Shown piece after piece: positions 1 through 8,742 of a stretch of 64,000 nt of DNA. The notes beneath the pieces are model-generated. The model had not been told where the DNA came from, made no database searches, and was given only the letters and a program-made list of their open reading frames with translations. This DNA is from Bacillus sp. ISL-7. Lineage in GTDB: Bacteria; Bacillota; Bacilli; Bacillales_B; DSM-18226. The DNA is taken from the NCBI RefSeq assembly GCF_018613065.1, contig NZ_JAGGQW010000046.1, positions 1 through 64,000 of the forward strand, given 5' to 3'. The translations under genes were made by a program, and so were the position numbers. How positions within the stretch are numbered: the first letter of the stretch is position 1; the number at the start of each line of letters is the position of its first letter.

Positions 1-95
1 TACGTTGGCTTAGTTTCTTAATAGAAACTAATATTTTTGTTTGTTTGCACGATTTTGTTTGTTTAGTTTTCAAAGATCAATTTCTCATTCGCTCA
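1..95 (-). other. rRNA operon leader region (16S expected just outside the window)
   Basis: Read on the minus strand, this stretch carries the ATCTTTGAAAACTAAACAAA-type leader that precedes 16S rRNA in Bacillus rrn operons. It also has a small hairpin (11-18 pairing with 23-30) close to where 16S processing signals would sit. The two promoters upstream (entries at 110-139 and 196-224) fit this. The 16S gene itself is not in the window, so the assignment rests on remembered leader similarity plus promoter layout. Confidence 0.7.
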
Positions 96-109
96 TAAGC
101 GACTTTATT

Positions 110-139
110 AATTTATCACATCCAACATCTTAATGTCAA
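110..139 (-). promoter_or_regulatory. rrn P2 promoter (SigA type)
   Basis: On the minus strand a perfect -35 TTGACA lies at 139-134 and a -10 TAAATT at 115-110, with an 18-bp spacer (17 bp if the -10 is read as ATAAAT). The downstream sequence AATAAAGTCGC and the leader match the conserved region after P2 of Bacillus rRNA operons. Confidence 0.7.
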
Positions 140-195
140 CAACTTTTTTAAAATCTTTTTTTCGTTAGTTGACTCTCTCGATGAGGACGAGATTT

Positions 196-224
196 AATAT
201 AACATGATAAATTAATGTTTGCAA
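196..224 (-). promoter_or_regulatory. rrn P1 promoter (SigA type)
   Basis: The minus strand reads TTGCAA at 224-219 and TATATT at 201-196 with a 17-bp spacer, about 85 bp upstream of P2. Tandem P1/P2 promoters at this spacing are typical of Bacillus rrn operons. Confidence 0.6.
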
Positions 225-543
225 TATAATTTTAAAAGTTTTTTTAAAAAGCTCATTCTTATTACTAAAGTAAGGACCATATAAAAAACAGGGAAATGTA
301 AACCTAATTGATATAGCCTTTTTTGATCCTTCTTATCATATAATAAATAGACGGTTATTGATTAATAGTAAGTAATTTCCATAGTTCATAAAAATATAAG
401 TTCCCACTTGTACTTCCATTAGATACTCGTTTATGTGTAGAATCAACATAGGAAAACCTATAATTTTTTCCAATGCTCTATATTTTCTACCACAACAAAC
501 AAAACTTCAGTCAACAGACTGTGTAATTGGACGTGAACCTGAG
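225..543. other. Intergenic, no gene seen
   Basis: This AT-rich spacer lies between the divergent rrn promoters and the mgtC-family gene. A TATAAT at 339-344 could be the -10 of the mgtC promoter, but no good -35 stands 16-18 bp before it. I see no Mg-sensing (M-box) leader or other RNA element here. Confidence 0.4.
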
Positions 544-1239
544 ATGAGTAGTATCGATATCCATATATTAATTAAGTTAGGTGTTTCTGCTGTTTTTGGC
601 CTTATTATCGGCCTAGAACGAGAATTAAAAAGGAAACCAGTTGGACTTAAGACAAGTCTGGTTATCTCGGTTGTGAGTTGTTTGCTGACAATTGTATCGA
701 TTGAATCGGCGTATATGTTTCCCAATTCGGATAATGTTAAAATTACAATGGACCCTCTTCGCTTAGCAGCACAGATTGTTTCAGGAATTGGTTTCTTAGG
801 TGCGGGTGTTATCCTAAGACGGGGCAATGATAGTATTTCAGGATTAACAACTGCTGCGATGATATGGGGAGCCGCAGGAATTGGCATAGCTGTCGGAGCT
901 GGTTTTTTCATAGAGGCATTTGTTGGTGTTGCACTACTTATGATTAGTGTGGAATTTGTTCCATTTTTAATGAAGATCATTGGTCCTAAACAATTACGGG
1001 AAAAAGAAGTCATGTTGCACTTGTTTATTAGAGATCAAAATCAAATTGATAAAGCGATTTCTTTCTTATTAGAAAAAAATTATATTGTTCGTAGACTTAA
1101 GATTAAAGATTTAGACAACGGGGACCATCTTGTTCAAATCTTAGTTGCAGTGGATTACCGTGAAAAGACAACCGATGTGTATTCTTCTGTATCGAATTTA
1201 GAAGGTGTTCAGAAAGTTGAAATCGAAAGTATTGGCTAG
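544..1239 (+). CDS. MgtC/SapB-family membrane protein
   Basis: The product is an inner-membrane protein of about 231 residues. The N-terminal half has four or five hydrophobic segments with the MgtC/SapB hallmarks GLIIGLERELKRKPVGLKTS and GIGFLGAGVILRRG. The soluble C-terminal domain (about residue 155 on) resembles the ACT-like tail of the family. MgtC proteins are linked to growth at low magnesium and to modulation of F-type ATPase in pathogens; the role in free-living Bacillus relatives is unclear. The frame is open from 433, but the conserved domain begins at the ATG at 544, so I use that start even though its ribosome site is poor. The gene appears monocistronic. Confidence 0.8.
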   Translation: MSSIDIHILIKLGVSAVFGLIIGLERELKRKPVGLKTSLVISVVSCLLTIVSIESAYMFPNSDNVKITMDPLRLAAQIVSGIGFLGAGVILRRGNDSISGLTTAAMIWGAAGIGIAVGAGFFIEAFVGVALLMISVEFVPFLMKIIGPKQLREKEVMLHLFIRDQNQIDKAISFLLEKNYIVRRLKIKDLDNGDHLVQILVAVDYREKTTDVYSSVSNLEGVQKVEIESIG

Positions 1240-1271
1240 AAAAAAATTTTATGTTAAATCAAAATTTTCTC

Positions 1272-1300
1272 TTGCAAGATAATAGCAATACAGATATAAT
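1272..1300 (+). promoter_or_regulatory. SigA promoter of tRNA-Ala
   Basis: TTGCAA at 1272-1277 and a perfect TATAAT at 1295-1300 are separated by 17 bp and stand 20 bp before the mature tRNA. Confidence 0.75.
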
Positions 1301-1320
1301 TTTTCTTGTACCAATAAACT

Positions 1321-1393
<73 letters not shown>

Positions 1394-1401
1394 TATATTC
1401 G

Positions 1402-1430
1402 AAAACCTTTGCGCTGCAAGGTTTTTTTTT
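1402..1430 (+). terminator. Intrinsic terminator of tRNA-Ala
   Basis: AAAACCTT and AAGGTTTT form a stem over a short GC-containing loop and run into an uninterrupted T tract. Confidence 0.8.
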
Positions 1431-1735
1431 ATTTCTCTGATTTACAAAATAACATCCAACCCTCGCAATTATTTCTCCTAAAATTTTTAATGGGTATTTT
1501 TACCTTTTTTAAAATTTCCTATTGCAAATTCCCTTCTCAATATAATAAAATCGAAAATGTAATTTAAAAATTTAGAAAAATCTGTATTTAAAGGAGCGAA
1601 TTTTAAAAAAATTAATTTCTTCCAGTATAATTACCGCCACGATCTATTTTTCCTCAAAAAATGACCAATCAGCATTGTCTTTTATTTGACCTCAGATTTG
1701 AACAAAGGGCTTTTAAATGAGAGGGGGAACTAACA
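1431..1735. other. Intergenic, no gene seen
   Basis: AT-rich spacer upstream of the symporter operon. Short open frames crossing the tRNA are not credible genes. A TATAAT near 1541 has no well-placed -35. The ribosome site AGAGGGGGA at 1720-1728 serves the TTG start at 1736. Confidence 0.4.
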
Positions 1736-2062
1736 TTGGAGGCAAAAAAAACAAAGGTTAATTCTGAAAGCGATTACACCGCAATTGTTCAATCATCATC
1801 ATTTCAAAAATTACTCTCCGAAAAGAAAAAATTCATCGTGCCAATCACCATATTCTTTTTTTGTTTTTATTTTGCATTGCCTGTATTAACTTCCTATTCG
1901 ACAGTGTTAAATGATAAGTTTATCGGAAGTATAACATGGGCATGGGTCTTTGCTTTCTTACAATTCGTCATGACATGGGTTTTATGTATGCTTTACTCGA
2001 AAAAAGCAGCAAGATTTGATGAATTAGCTAATAAAGTCATCCAAGAAGGGGGGACTAACTAA
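1736..2062 (+). CDS. ywcB: DUF485 membrane protein, symporter partner
   Basis: A 108-residue protein with two transmembrane helices (about 37-58 and 68-92). It matches the DUF485 (E. coli YjcH, B. subtilis YwcB) family, which is nearly always encoded directly before an SSS-family carboxylate symporter. It starts at TTG, 8 nt after AGAGGGGGA; the first residues MEAKKTK overlap a cre-like site. Its stop overlaps the next ATG (TAATG), implying translational coupling. It probably assists the symporter in the membrane; its biochemical role is unknown. Confidence 0.85.
   Translation: MEAKKTKVNSESDYTAIVQSSSFQKLLSEKKKFIVPITIFFFCFYFALPVLTSYSTVLNDKFIGSITWAWVFAFLQFVMTWVLCMLYSKKAARFDELANKVIQEGGTN
1765..1778 (+). 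promoter_or_regulatory. Intragenic cre-like site (CcpA)
   Basis: TGAAAGCGATTACA matches the consensus TGWAARCGYTWNCW at 13 of 14 positions (Y to A at position 9). It lies 29 nt inside the DUF485 gene, a usual position for a CcpA roadblock. Catabolite repression of acetate/carboxylate uptake would fit; it is inferred from sequence only. Confidence 0.55.
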
Positions 2063-3600
2063 TGAATACAGCTGCATTTACTATGTTTCTATGTATCGTT
2101 TTTGTTACGTTAGTGATTACATACTACGCTTCAAAACGGACGAAAAATGCAAGTGAGTTCTACACGGCTGGCGGAGGTCTTACTGGCTGGCAAAATGGAC
2201 TTGCCATCGCTGGGGATTATATGTCCGCTGCATCCTTCCTTGGAATTGCAGGGGCAGTCGCCTTAACGGGATTTGATGGCTTCTTTTATAGCATTGGTTT
2301 CCTAGTTGCCTATCTTGTTGTACTTTATTTGGTAGCTGAACCTCTAAGAAACCTCGGAAAATATACCTTTGCAGATATGATTGCTGCAAGATTTGATGCA
2401 AAAAAAGTGCGTGGTTTTGCCGCCATGAACACGGTAACCATTTCGATTTTTTACATGATTGCTCAGCTAGTTGGTGCAGGTGCACTTATCAAATTATTAT
2501 TAGGCTTAGAATATACCACATCCGTTTTAATTGTTGGCGTACTAATGACTGTATATGTTATTTTTGGAGGAATGCATGCAACAAGCTGGGTCCAAATCAT
2601 TAAAGCCGTTCTATTAATGGGTGGTACCTTAGTCATTTCTATTATTGTCTTTGCCAAATTTAACTGGAGTATTACCGATATGTTTGCGCAAATGAAAACT
2701 GCAACACCATTAAAGGAAACTTTCCTAAATCCTGGCGTAAAATACAAAATTGGTCTTGATACCATTTCCTTAAACATGGGATTAGTACTAGGAACAGCAG
2801 GTCTGCCCCATATTCTTGTTCGGTTCTTTACGGTAAAGGATGCAAAAACAGCTCGTTCCTCAGTTGTATATGCCACATGGATCATTGGGATTTTTTACGT
2901 TATGACCATTTTTCTTGGCTTCGGTGCGGCAGCTTTTGTAGGTAACAGTACAATTGTTGCAGCTAATCCGGCAGGAAATATGGCTGCTCCGCTTTTAGCC
3001 CAAGCTCTTGGTGGAAATATGTTATTTGCTTTTATTTCAGCAGTCGCTTTTGCAACTATTCTAGCTGTTGTTGCTGGCCTAGTTCTAACAGCTGCCTCAG
3101 CATTTGCCCATGATTTCTATAACGTTATCCTTAAAAAGGGAAAAGCAACAGAAAAGCAGCAAGTGGGTATGGCACGCTGGGCAGCAGTTGGAGTTTCTGT
3201 CATATCTATTATACTTGCGTTAGGTGCACAAACTCTTAATGTTGCCTTCCTAGTTTCACTTGCCTTTGCCGTCGCAGCCAGTGCAAATTTACCTGTTATT
3301 CTGTATACAATTTACTGGAAACGCTTTAATACAACCGGTGCCGTTTGGGCTATGGTGGTTGGGCTTATTTCAGCAATCGGCTTGGTGCTAGTCAGCCCGA
3401 ATGTATTCAGCCCTGAAGTTGGAAAAGCTATTTTTGTAGGCGAGCCTTGGTTCCCGTATACAACTCCAGGAATTGTTTCTATTCCACTCGGATTTATTGC
3501 GGGCTATCTTGGAACTATTTTCTCAAGCCAAAAAGCCGATGTAAAAAGATATGAGGAAGTACTGGTTAAATCAAATACTGGTATTAGAATTGGTAGTTAA
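2062..3600 (+). CDS. ywcA: Sodium:solute symporter (SSS family, ActP/YwcA-like)
   Basis: A 512-residue integral membrane protein with about 13 hydrophobic segments, of the SSS family branch that includes acetate permease ActP and YwcA. Typical features are the N-terminal YYASKRTKNASEFYTAGGGL motif and the GDYMSAASFLGIAG sodium-site segment, both before residue 65. A DUF485 partner directly upstream and a cre-like site in the transcript support uptake of acetate or another short carboxylate. The substrate is inferred from family and context, not visible in the sequence. Confidence 0.85.
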   Translation: MNTAAFTMFLCIVFVTLVITYYASKRTKNASEFYTAGGGLTGWQNGLAIAGDYMSAASFLGIAGAVALTGFDGFFYSIGFLVAYLVVLYLVAEPLRNLGKYTFADMIAARFDAKKVRGFAAMNTVTISIFYMIAQLVGAGALIKLLLGLEYTTSVLIVGVLMTVYVIFGGMHATSWVQIIKAVLLMGGTLVISIIVFAKFNWSITDMFAQMKTATPLKETFLNPGVKYKIGLDTISLNMGLVLGTAGLPHILVRFFTVKDAKTARSSVVYATWIIGIFYVMTIFLGFGAAAFVGNSTIVAANPAGNMAAPLLAQALGGNMLFAFISAVAFATILAVVAGLVLTAASAFAHDFYNVILKKGKATEKQQVGMARWAAVGVSVISIILALGAQTLNVAFLVSLAFAVAASANLPVILYTIYWKRFNTTGAVWAMVVGLISAIGLVLVSPNVFSPEVGKAIFVGEPWFPYTTPGIVSIPLGFIAGYLGTIFSSQKADVKRYEEVLVKSNTGIRIGS

Positions 3601-3607
3601 ATAAGCG

Positions 3608-3640
3608 AATGGGACTGAATCATTTTCAGTCCCATTTGTT
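3608..3640 (+). terminator. Intrinsic terminator after symporter operon
   Basis: A perfect 12-bp stem, AATGGGACTGAA (3608-3619) with TTCAGTCCCATT (3625-3636), is followed by TGTTTT. It sits between two convergent genes. Confidence 0.85.
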
Positions 3641-3653
3641 TTAAAAATGTATA

Positions 3654-5012
3654 TTATCTTGGTCCTTTTCTACCTGAACCTGTTTTCGTACTGTTTCTTC
3701 CTGACGTAACTGTTTGGGACCTTCTTTCAGAGCTGCCTCTTCCTCCAGACCTATTTTCCCTTCTACCTGTATCGTTTCGATTTCGTGATGTGCTTGTTCT
3801 TGCTTTACTCATTCCACGTTTATCTTTATGAACTGTATTACGTTCTTTTTTAACGTCTTCTGTTTCTGATTTCTCTTTGCTATTTCCCATATTTTGTTTT
3901 GGTATGATGATGTTTAACTCTTGTTCAATCGTTTCGAGCATAGGCTTGTCCGCCGAAGAATAAAAGGTAATTGCAAGACCTGTCATTCCAGCTCTGCCTG
4001 TTCGGCCAATTCGATGAACATAACTGTCAGCATCTTCTGGGATATCATAATTAAACACATGCGTGACGCCTTCAACATCAAGTCCTCTCGCCGCCACATC
4101 TGTAGCAATTAACAATTGCACTTCGGCATCCCTAAAACGCTTCATAACTCGTTCTCTCTTCGCTTGAGACAAATCACCATGCAATTCATCGCAAGAAAAG
4201 CCGTTTGCTTTCAAGACATCAAAAAGTTTACTTACTCTTCGTTTCGTCCGACAAAAAACTACCGCTAAATAGGGACGATACGTTTCCACTAATTGAATAA
4301 GCGTGGCTTGTTTAGCACGATCCGTTGTATGAATCGCAATCTGCTTAACATTTTCAGCCGGACCTTGTGTTTTTTCTACTTGAATATATTCAGGATCACG
4401 CATATGCTTTTTTGCTAGTTTGCGAATTTCAGGAGGCATCGTTGCTGAAAACAGCATCGTTTGCCTGCTTGCTGGAGTTTCTCTAATAATATCCTCCACT
4501 TCATTAAGAAAGCCTATATGGAGCATTTGGTCTGCTTCGTCTAAAACAAGGAAGGATATTTCCGATAAACGGATGGTTTCTCTTCTAATATGATCTAAAA
4601 GTCGGCCAGGAGTCCCAACAACAATTTGCATTTCCCTCTTTAATTTTTTTAACTGTTTATCGACATCCTGCCCGCCATAGACAGCCAGGACATCTACACC
4701 GTTAATGTCTGCCATCAATTTTTCAAATTCATCTGTAATTTGCAGTGCTAATTCTCTGGTTGGAGTCACGATAAGCGCTTGAACCTGTTCTGCATCATGA
4801 TTAATTTTTTCAAGTATCGGTAGAATAAATGCAAACGTCTTCCCTGTTCCCGTTTGCGCCTGTGCAATTATATCGTTACCATTTATCACAAATGGAATCG
4901 CTTGTTCTTGAATCGGTGTCGGTTTTGCTATACCGTGGCCGCGTAATTTATTCACTAATGTTTCTGAAATACCCAATTTTAAAAAATCTGACAAAAAAAC
5001 CCCTACTTTCAT
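3654..5012 (-). CDS. DEAD-box ATP-dependent RNA helicase
   Basis: About 452 residues. Both RecA-like domains are complete: Q motif KPTPIQ, Walker [45 protein letters not shown] and [10 protein letters not shown]. The last 75 residues are a low-complexity basic tail rich in R, S, G and K, as in cold-shock and ribosome-assembly helicases. The frame opens at 5027, but the ATG at 5012 has the better ribosome site (GGATAGG) and gives a more usual N-terminus. The protein likely unwinds structured RNA in ribosome assembly or mRNA decay; I cannot decide between the CshA/CshB/YxiN-type paralogues. Confidence 0.9.
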   Translation of the reverse strand: MKVGVFLSDFLKLGISETLVNKLRGHGIAKPTPIQEQAIPFVINGNDIIAQAQTGTGKTFAFILPILEKINHDAEQVQALIVTPTRELALQITDEFEKLMADINGVDVLAVYGGQDVDKQLKKLKREMQIVVGTPGRLLDHIRRETIRLSEISFLVLDEADQMLHIGFLNEVEDIIRETPASRQTMLFSATMPPEIRKLAKKHMRDPEYIQVEKTQGPAENVKQIAIHTTDRAKQATLIQLVETYRPYLAVVFCRTKRRVSKLFDVLKANGFSCDELHGDLSQAKRERVMKRFRDAEVQLLIATDVAARGLDVEGVTHVFNYDIPEDADSYVHRIGRTGRAGMTGLAITFYSSADKPMLETIEQELNIIIPKQNMGNSKEKSETEDVKKERNTVHKDKRGMSKARTSTSRNRNDTGRRENRSGGRGSSERRSQTVTSGRNSTKTGSGRKGPR

Positions 5013-5110
5013 TTTTAACCTATCCATTTATTTTGATTGTTTATCATTCCTATTGCAAATATACTTTTCCTGTCGATATTCAAAAAAATATATAAATGTT
5101 CAGACATTAG

Positions 5111-5139
5111 TTGCCTTTTTCTTTTAAAACAACTATAAT
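5111..5139 (+). promoter_or_regulatory. SigA promoter
   Basis: TTGCCT (5111-5116), a 17-bp spacer and TATAAT (5134-5139), 70 bp upstream of the hydrolase start at 5209. Confidence 0.65.
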
Positions 5140-5208
5140 TTTTGTATCACAATATAATACCAACTTATTCCATCGGAATAGTAAACTTTGGAGGTGGAGA
5201 ATAAAAAT

Positions 5209-5781
5209 ATGAACCAAAACAGTTTTCTCATCATGCATGGCCTAGGAGGGAGCGGACCTGATCATTGGCAAACATGGCTGGCTCAAGAATTAACACAAAG
5301 GAATCATCATGTTTGTTACCCAACTTTCTCTAACTTTGATTCACCTAATAAGAATGTCTGGTTGGAGGAACTGTCCGCTACGATGAAGACGATTCCTGAG
5401 GAAAATAACTTAACGATTATCACACACAGTCTAGGATGCTTGCTATGGCTTCATTATGCCTCTACTCTAAACAAACAAATTGCCAAACAAGTTATACTCG
5501 TTGCACCGCCATCTCCATCACATATTCTCACTGAAGCGAAATCCTTCTTTCCGGTACCGCTGGATGGAAACCATTTAATGCGAACATCTGCGGAAACCTT
5601 ATTTGTCCATTCTTCTAATGATCCCTATTGCAGTTTGGACGATTCAAAAAACTATTTAAATCTCGGGCTGCCTTCCGTTACCATACCAAATGCTGGTCAT
5701 ATTAATACGCAGTCCGGACACGGGGAATGGCCATGGATCTTAGATTTATGTCTTTCTCGTAAAGAAATTGTTCAATATTGA
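5209..5781 (+). CDS. RBBP9/YdeN-family serine hydrolase
   Basis: A 190-residue single-domain alpha/beta hydrolase of the RBBP9/YdeN family: N-terminal LIMHGLGGSGPDHW, nucleophile elbow THSLGC (Ser near residue 75), an acidic residue in HSSNDPYC and a C-terminal His in AGHINTQSGHGEWPW. The natural substrate of this family is largely unknown. The frame extends to a TTG at 5188, but that overlaps the ribosome site GGAGGTGGAGA, so the ATG at 5209 is chosen. It is a monocistronic unit with its own promoter and a strong terminator. Confidence 0.85.
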   Translation: MNQNSFLIMHGLGGSGPDHWQTWLAQELTQRNHHVCYPTFSNFDSPNKNVWLEELSATMKTIPEENNLTIITHSLGCLLWLHYASTLNKQIAKQVILVAPPSPSHILTEAKSFFPVPLDGNHLMRTSAETLFVHSSNDPYCSLDDSKNYLNLGLPSVTIPNAGHINTQSGHGEWPWILDLCLSRKEIVQY

Positions 5782-5782
5782 T

Positions 5783-5816
5783 AAAAAGAAGGAGTGAGAC
5801 ATCACTCCTTCTTTTT
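5783..5816 (+). terminator. Intrinsic terminator
   Basis: A 15-bp stem, AAAAAGAAGGAGTGA with TCACTCCTTCTTTTT around a 4-nt loop. Flanking A and T runs could make it work in both directions. Confidence 0.85.
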
Positions 5817-5917
5817 ATTGACGTTTCTTCCATTCTAAGCCATTATATAAATTAATTTTATCTGTTTTATCAATCACAATTAATCGATTATATAAATATT
5901 TCAAGGAGGAAATACAT

Positions 5918-6829
5918 TTGGATTTGCATCAGTTGTATGTTTTTACAAAAGTGGTTGAACACAAAAGCTTTTCAAAAGCAGCAGATGATATTTTTTTAAG
6001 TCAATCAACCGTTAGCTCTCATATCCAAGCATTAGAAAAGATGTTAAATATGAATCTTTTTGATCGTGTCGGAAGAGAAAGCATTCTTACTCCTCAAGGG
6101 GAACGCTTATATCAGTGGGCACTCAAGCTTTTGCTTATTAAGGACCAAGCATTGCTTGACCTAAAAGAGGGGATGACAGACCTCCGTGGAATGATAAGGA
6201 TCGCAGCGAGCTCTGTTCCTGGGCAATTTATGGTTCCGCGAATGGTCAAGCAATTTAGAGTACAGTATCCTGAAGCGACGTTTCATATCAATCAATCTTC
6301 CTCAAAAATTGTGGCCGAAAAGGTTTTAAATGGATCTGTTGATGTTGGAATACTGGGTGATAAATACGAAAACGACAAACTTCACTATATTCCTTTATTA
6401 AAAGAAAAGCTAGTCTTAATTACATCGAACCAAAACGAGATTGTGGGACCTGTCAATATCGAGGAGGTTTTAGATTATCCATTTGTGATGCGTAATTCTA
6501 GCTCAGGAACGAATGCTCTTTTGGAACGTTTCCTTAAGAAAAGTAAGATTCATAAGGACAAATTAAATATCATTGCTTATATAGAAAGCGGCCAGAGTTT
6601 AATGCAATTTGTCCTACAGGATATTGGCATTTCGATTATATCTGAAATTGCTGCAAGCGAATATTCCTCTAAAAATATGCTTAAGATGCATGATATAAAT
6701 GGCTTTGATGACGAAAGATATTTTTATCTTGTTTACAACATTAATAAAACGCAATCACTCCTATCAAAATTATTTATTGAAGGTGCCTTGGATTTGGTTG
6801 GCGGTAACCACACAAAGGGGGCTGAGTAA
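5918..6829 (+). CDS. LysR-family transcriptional regulator
   Basis: A 303-residue LysR-type regulator. The N-terminal winged helix-turn-helix reads SFSKAADDIFLSQSTVSSHI (about 17-36), and an effector-binding domain of periplasmic-binding type follows from about residue 90. It starts at TTG after AAGGAGG. The N-terminus resembles the CysL/selenium-metabolism-associated LysR subgroup, but no target gene is evident. The neighbours, a hydrolase upstream and a convergent adhB-type gene, give no firm hint. The effector is unknown. Confidence 0.85.
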   Translation: MDLHQLYVFTKVVEHKSFSKAADDIFLSQSTVSSHIQALEKMLNMNLFDRVGRESILTPQGERLYQWALKLLLIKDQALLDLKEGMTDLRGMIRIAASSVPGQFMVPRMVKQFRVQYPEATFHINQSSSKIVAEKVLNGSVDVGILGDKYENDKLHYIPLLKEKLVLITSNQNEIVGPVNIEEVLDYPFVMRNSSSGTNALLERFLKKSKIHKDKLNIIAYIESGQSLMQFVLQDIGISIISEIAASEYSSKNMLKMHDINGFDDERYFYLVYNINKTQSLLSKLFIEGALDLVGGNHTKGAE

Positions 6830-6853
6830 ATACTCAGCCTACTTTATTTTTTC
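6820..6853 (+). terminator. Intrinsic terminator overlapping the LysR stop
   Basis: GGCTGAGTA (6820-6828) pairs with TACTCAGCC (6831-6839) and is followed by TACTTTATTTTTT. The stop codon of the LysR gene lies in the loop. Confidence 0.75.
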
Positions 6854-6866
6854 AAGGAACAGGGTA

Positions 6867-8003
6867 TTACGGTTTCAGGATAACTTTAATACAATCTTCC
6901 ATTTTTGTATCAAATACTTCATACCCATGTTTTGCTTGGTCCAAGGGCAGTACATGGGTAATAATGTCCCCAGGGTCAAGCTTTCCTCTATTTATCATAT
7001 CGTATAGGAACGGCATATAAGGAATAACTGGGGCCTGTCCAGTCTTAATATTCACATTTCGTTGGAAAATATCTCCTAGAGGAAAAGCATTATATCGACC
7101 CCCATATACACCTGTTATTTGAATGGTTCCGCATTTTCGGACTGCTTGACTAGCAATGACAATCGCTCCCATCGCCCCACCATGAAGTTTCATGCCCGAA
7201 GCAAGAAATTCAAGCGGTGTCCATTTTCCATCCATTCCGACTGCATCAATCACGATGTCGGCCCCGCCTTGGGTAATCTCCTTTAAGTATTCTCCAGTGT
7301 TAGCATGTTGTTCAAAATTAACAATTTCCACCTTATTTGTTCGTTTGGCATGCTGCAAACGGTAATCAATATAATCAACTGCAATCACTCGTTTTGCACC
7401 ATTTAACCATGCAAATTTTTGGGCTAACAATCCCACCGGACCGCAGCCAAGAATAATAACCGTATCACCATCTTTTACACCAGCATGATCAACACTCCAG
7501 TATGCAGTTGGAGCTGCATCAGCAAGTAACACTAGTTTTTCATCTTCCACCTCACAATTTTCTGGAATCTTAAATGGGGTGAAATTCCCATATGGGACGC
7601 GCATGTATTCAGCCTGTCCCCCTGCATAACCACCGGTTAATTCAGAATAACCGAAGAAACCTCCAATTTCTCCATGAGGATTGGAATTATCACATTGACT
7701 TGTTAGGTCATTAGTACAATACCAACAATGACCGCAACTAACATTGAATGGAATTATCACTCGGTCACCTTTTTTAAGTTTAGTAATTTCTGGGCCAACC
7801 TCTTCGACTACTCCCATCGGCTCGTGACCAATAACATAGTCTGTTGGCAAGCTTGGAATCATCGCATGAATTAAATGTAAATCGGAACCGCATATCGCTG
7901 AAGAGGTAATTTTCACAATGATATCATCAGCATTTTTTATTTCTGGATCTTTGACCTCTTTTACTTGAACATTTTTTATGCCTTGGTATGTAACTGCCTT
8001 CAT
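6867..8003 (-). CDS. adhB: Zinc-dependent alcohol dehydrogenase (AdhB-like)
   Basis: A 378-residue medium-chain dehydrogenase. It has catalytic zinc residues in AICGSD and GHE, structural zinc cysteines in CGHCWYC and a later Cys, and the Rossmann motif GCGPVG near residue 184. The sequence is close to the glutathione-independent formaldehyde dehydrogenase-like branch. It is last in a three-gene minus-strand unit after the small protein and the CotF-like gene. B. subtilis has adhB inside yraGF-adhB-yraED in the same way (recalled), so this is likely a sporulation-expressed dehydrogenase. Its substrate is not known. Confidence 0.85.
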   Translation of the reverse strand: MKAVTYQGIKNVQVKEVKDPEIKNADDIIVKITSSAICGSDLHLIHAMIPSLPTDYVIGHEPMGVVEEVGPEITKLKKGDRVIIPFNVSCGHCWYCTNDLTSQCDNSNPHGEIGGFFGYSELTGGYAGGQAEYMRVPYGNFTPFKIPENCEVEDEKLVLLADAAPTAYWSVDHAGVKDGDTVIILGCGPVGLLAQKFAWLNGAKRVIAVDYIDYRLQHAKRTNKVEIVNFEQHANTGEYLKEITQGGADIVIDAVGMDGKWTPLEFLASGMKLHGGAMGAIVIASQAVRKCGTIQITGVYGGRYNAFPLGDIFQRNVNIKTGQAPVIPYMPFLYDMINRGKLDPGDIITHVLPLDQAKHGYEVFDTKMEDCIKVILKP

Positions 8004-8021
8004 TCAGTTTTCTCCCTCCTA

Positions 8022-8390
8022 TTATTTGTTTGGTGTCGCGAACATGCCAAGGCGATCCGTATCGTTAGGGAAAAGGTTTAATTGGGCAATTTGCACGGCT
8101 GTTTCAGCAGACTTCAAATCAATAGGGAATTGTTCCTTTAGATTATGAGGATGAAGCCAGCCCTTTTTAACCATTAAGTCAGAAATTTCCGTGTGCAAAT
8201 CAATCGCTGCTTCCATTTGTTTATGTAAGGCCCTTCTAAGTTCAGGATTGGCGGTTTCGGTTATCGCAAAACCATAATTACGTATTCCTGTTTTCACCGC
8301 AAGTAAAAAATCCATGGCAAAAGCTGAATCAGCCAAATTCGGCATTCCTTCTGCATTCCTTGGATCTAAATAGTCCTCCAATTTTTCCAC
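8022..8390 (-). CDS. yraF: CotF-like spore coat protein
   Basis: A 122-residue CotF-family protein: a helical bundle with the family signature of a segment like DFLLAVKTGIRNYGFAITET (about 29-48), then RRALHKQMEAAIDLHTEISDLMV and GWLHPHN. It lies 18 nt upstream of adhB and 5 nt after the small gene at 8396, so the three are co-transcribed. A paralogue sits on the other strand at 8946. It is predicted to be a coat-associated protein made late in the mother cell. Confidence 0.85.
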   Translation of the reverse strand: MEKLEDYLDPRNAEGMPNLADSAFAMDFLLAVKTGIRNYGFAITETANPELRRALHKQMEAAIDLHTEISDLMVKKGWLHPHNLKEQFPIDLKSAETAVQIAQLNLFPNDTDRLGMFATPNK

Positions 8391-8395
8391 CTCAC

Positions 8396-8605
8396 TTATT
8401 GTAGTAATTGGCTTTGTTTATAGAAACCGATAAGTTCATTAATATCTTTAATCGTTTGCTGCACATCTTTTTCCATTAGTGCTTTTAGTTCATTATCGAA
8501 ACAGATTCCTTGCATTAATTTTGATTTAAGCAAGCAAACCGTTTTAAAGTTTAGAATTTCATGGGTTTCCATCGTCTCATGTAAGCCCAAGCTGCCTACT
8601 TCCAT
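8396..8605 (-). CDS. yraG: Small spore-coat-associated protein (YraG-like)
   Basis: A 69-residue, largely helical protein with the core GLHETMETHEILNFKTVCLL. The protein encoded divergently at 8743 has the same core (GLHETLDLHELLSFKNLCL), so the two are paralogues. Both are immediately followed by a CotF-like gene. It starts at ATG after TGGAGGTGC. A sigma-K-like promoter at 8625-8651 drives the unit. It may pair with the CotF-like protein. Confidence 0.75.
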   Translation of the reverse strand: MEVGSLGLHETMETHEILNFKTVCLLKSKLMQGICFDNELKALMEKDVQQTIKDINELIGFYKQSQLLQ

Positions 8606-8624
8606 ATAAGCACCTCCAGTTTAT

Positions 8625-8651
8625 AACATATGTATTTTCCCCTTATGCCGT
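8625..8651 (-). promoter_or_regulatory. Sigma-K-type promoter
   Basis: The minus strand reads AC, a 17-bp spacer and CATATGTTA, matching the sigma-K consensus AC-N16/17-CATANNNTA. It lies 20 bp upstream of the yraG-like start. Late mother-cell expression would fit coat genes. Confidence 0.6.
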
Positions 8652-8681
8652 TTCCTTTTATGCAGATAATAAGGTGAATAA

Positions 8682-8707
8682 ACTGGGATTACCTAAGAAA
8701 ATATAAT
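8682..8707 (+). promoter_or_regulatory. Possible sigma-K promoter, divergent unit
   Basis: AC (8682-8683), a 16-bp spacer and AATATAAT (one mismatch to CATANNNT) stand 36 bp before the start at 8743. Weaker than the opposite promoter. Confidence 0.4.
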
Positions 8708-8742
8708 GAGGATAAAGTATGTTCGTGTTGGAGGGAACAACA

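Noticed and set aside
507..1013. 168-residue minus-strand frame inside the mgtC-family gene, like many other antisense frames in the window
   Set aside because: Shadow of the real coding strand: no ribosome site, and its composition mirrors the membrane-protein codons opposite.
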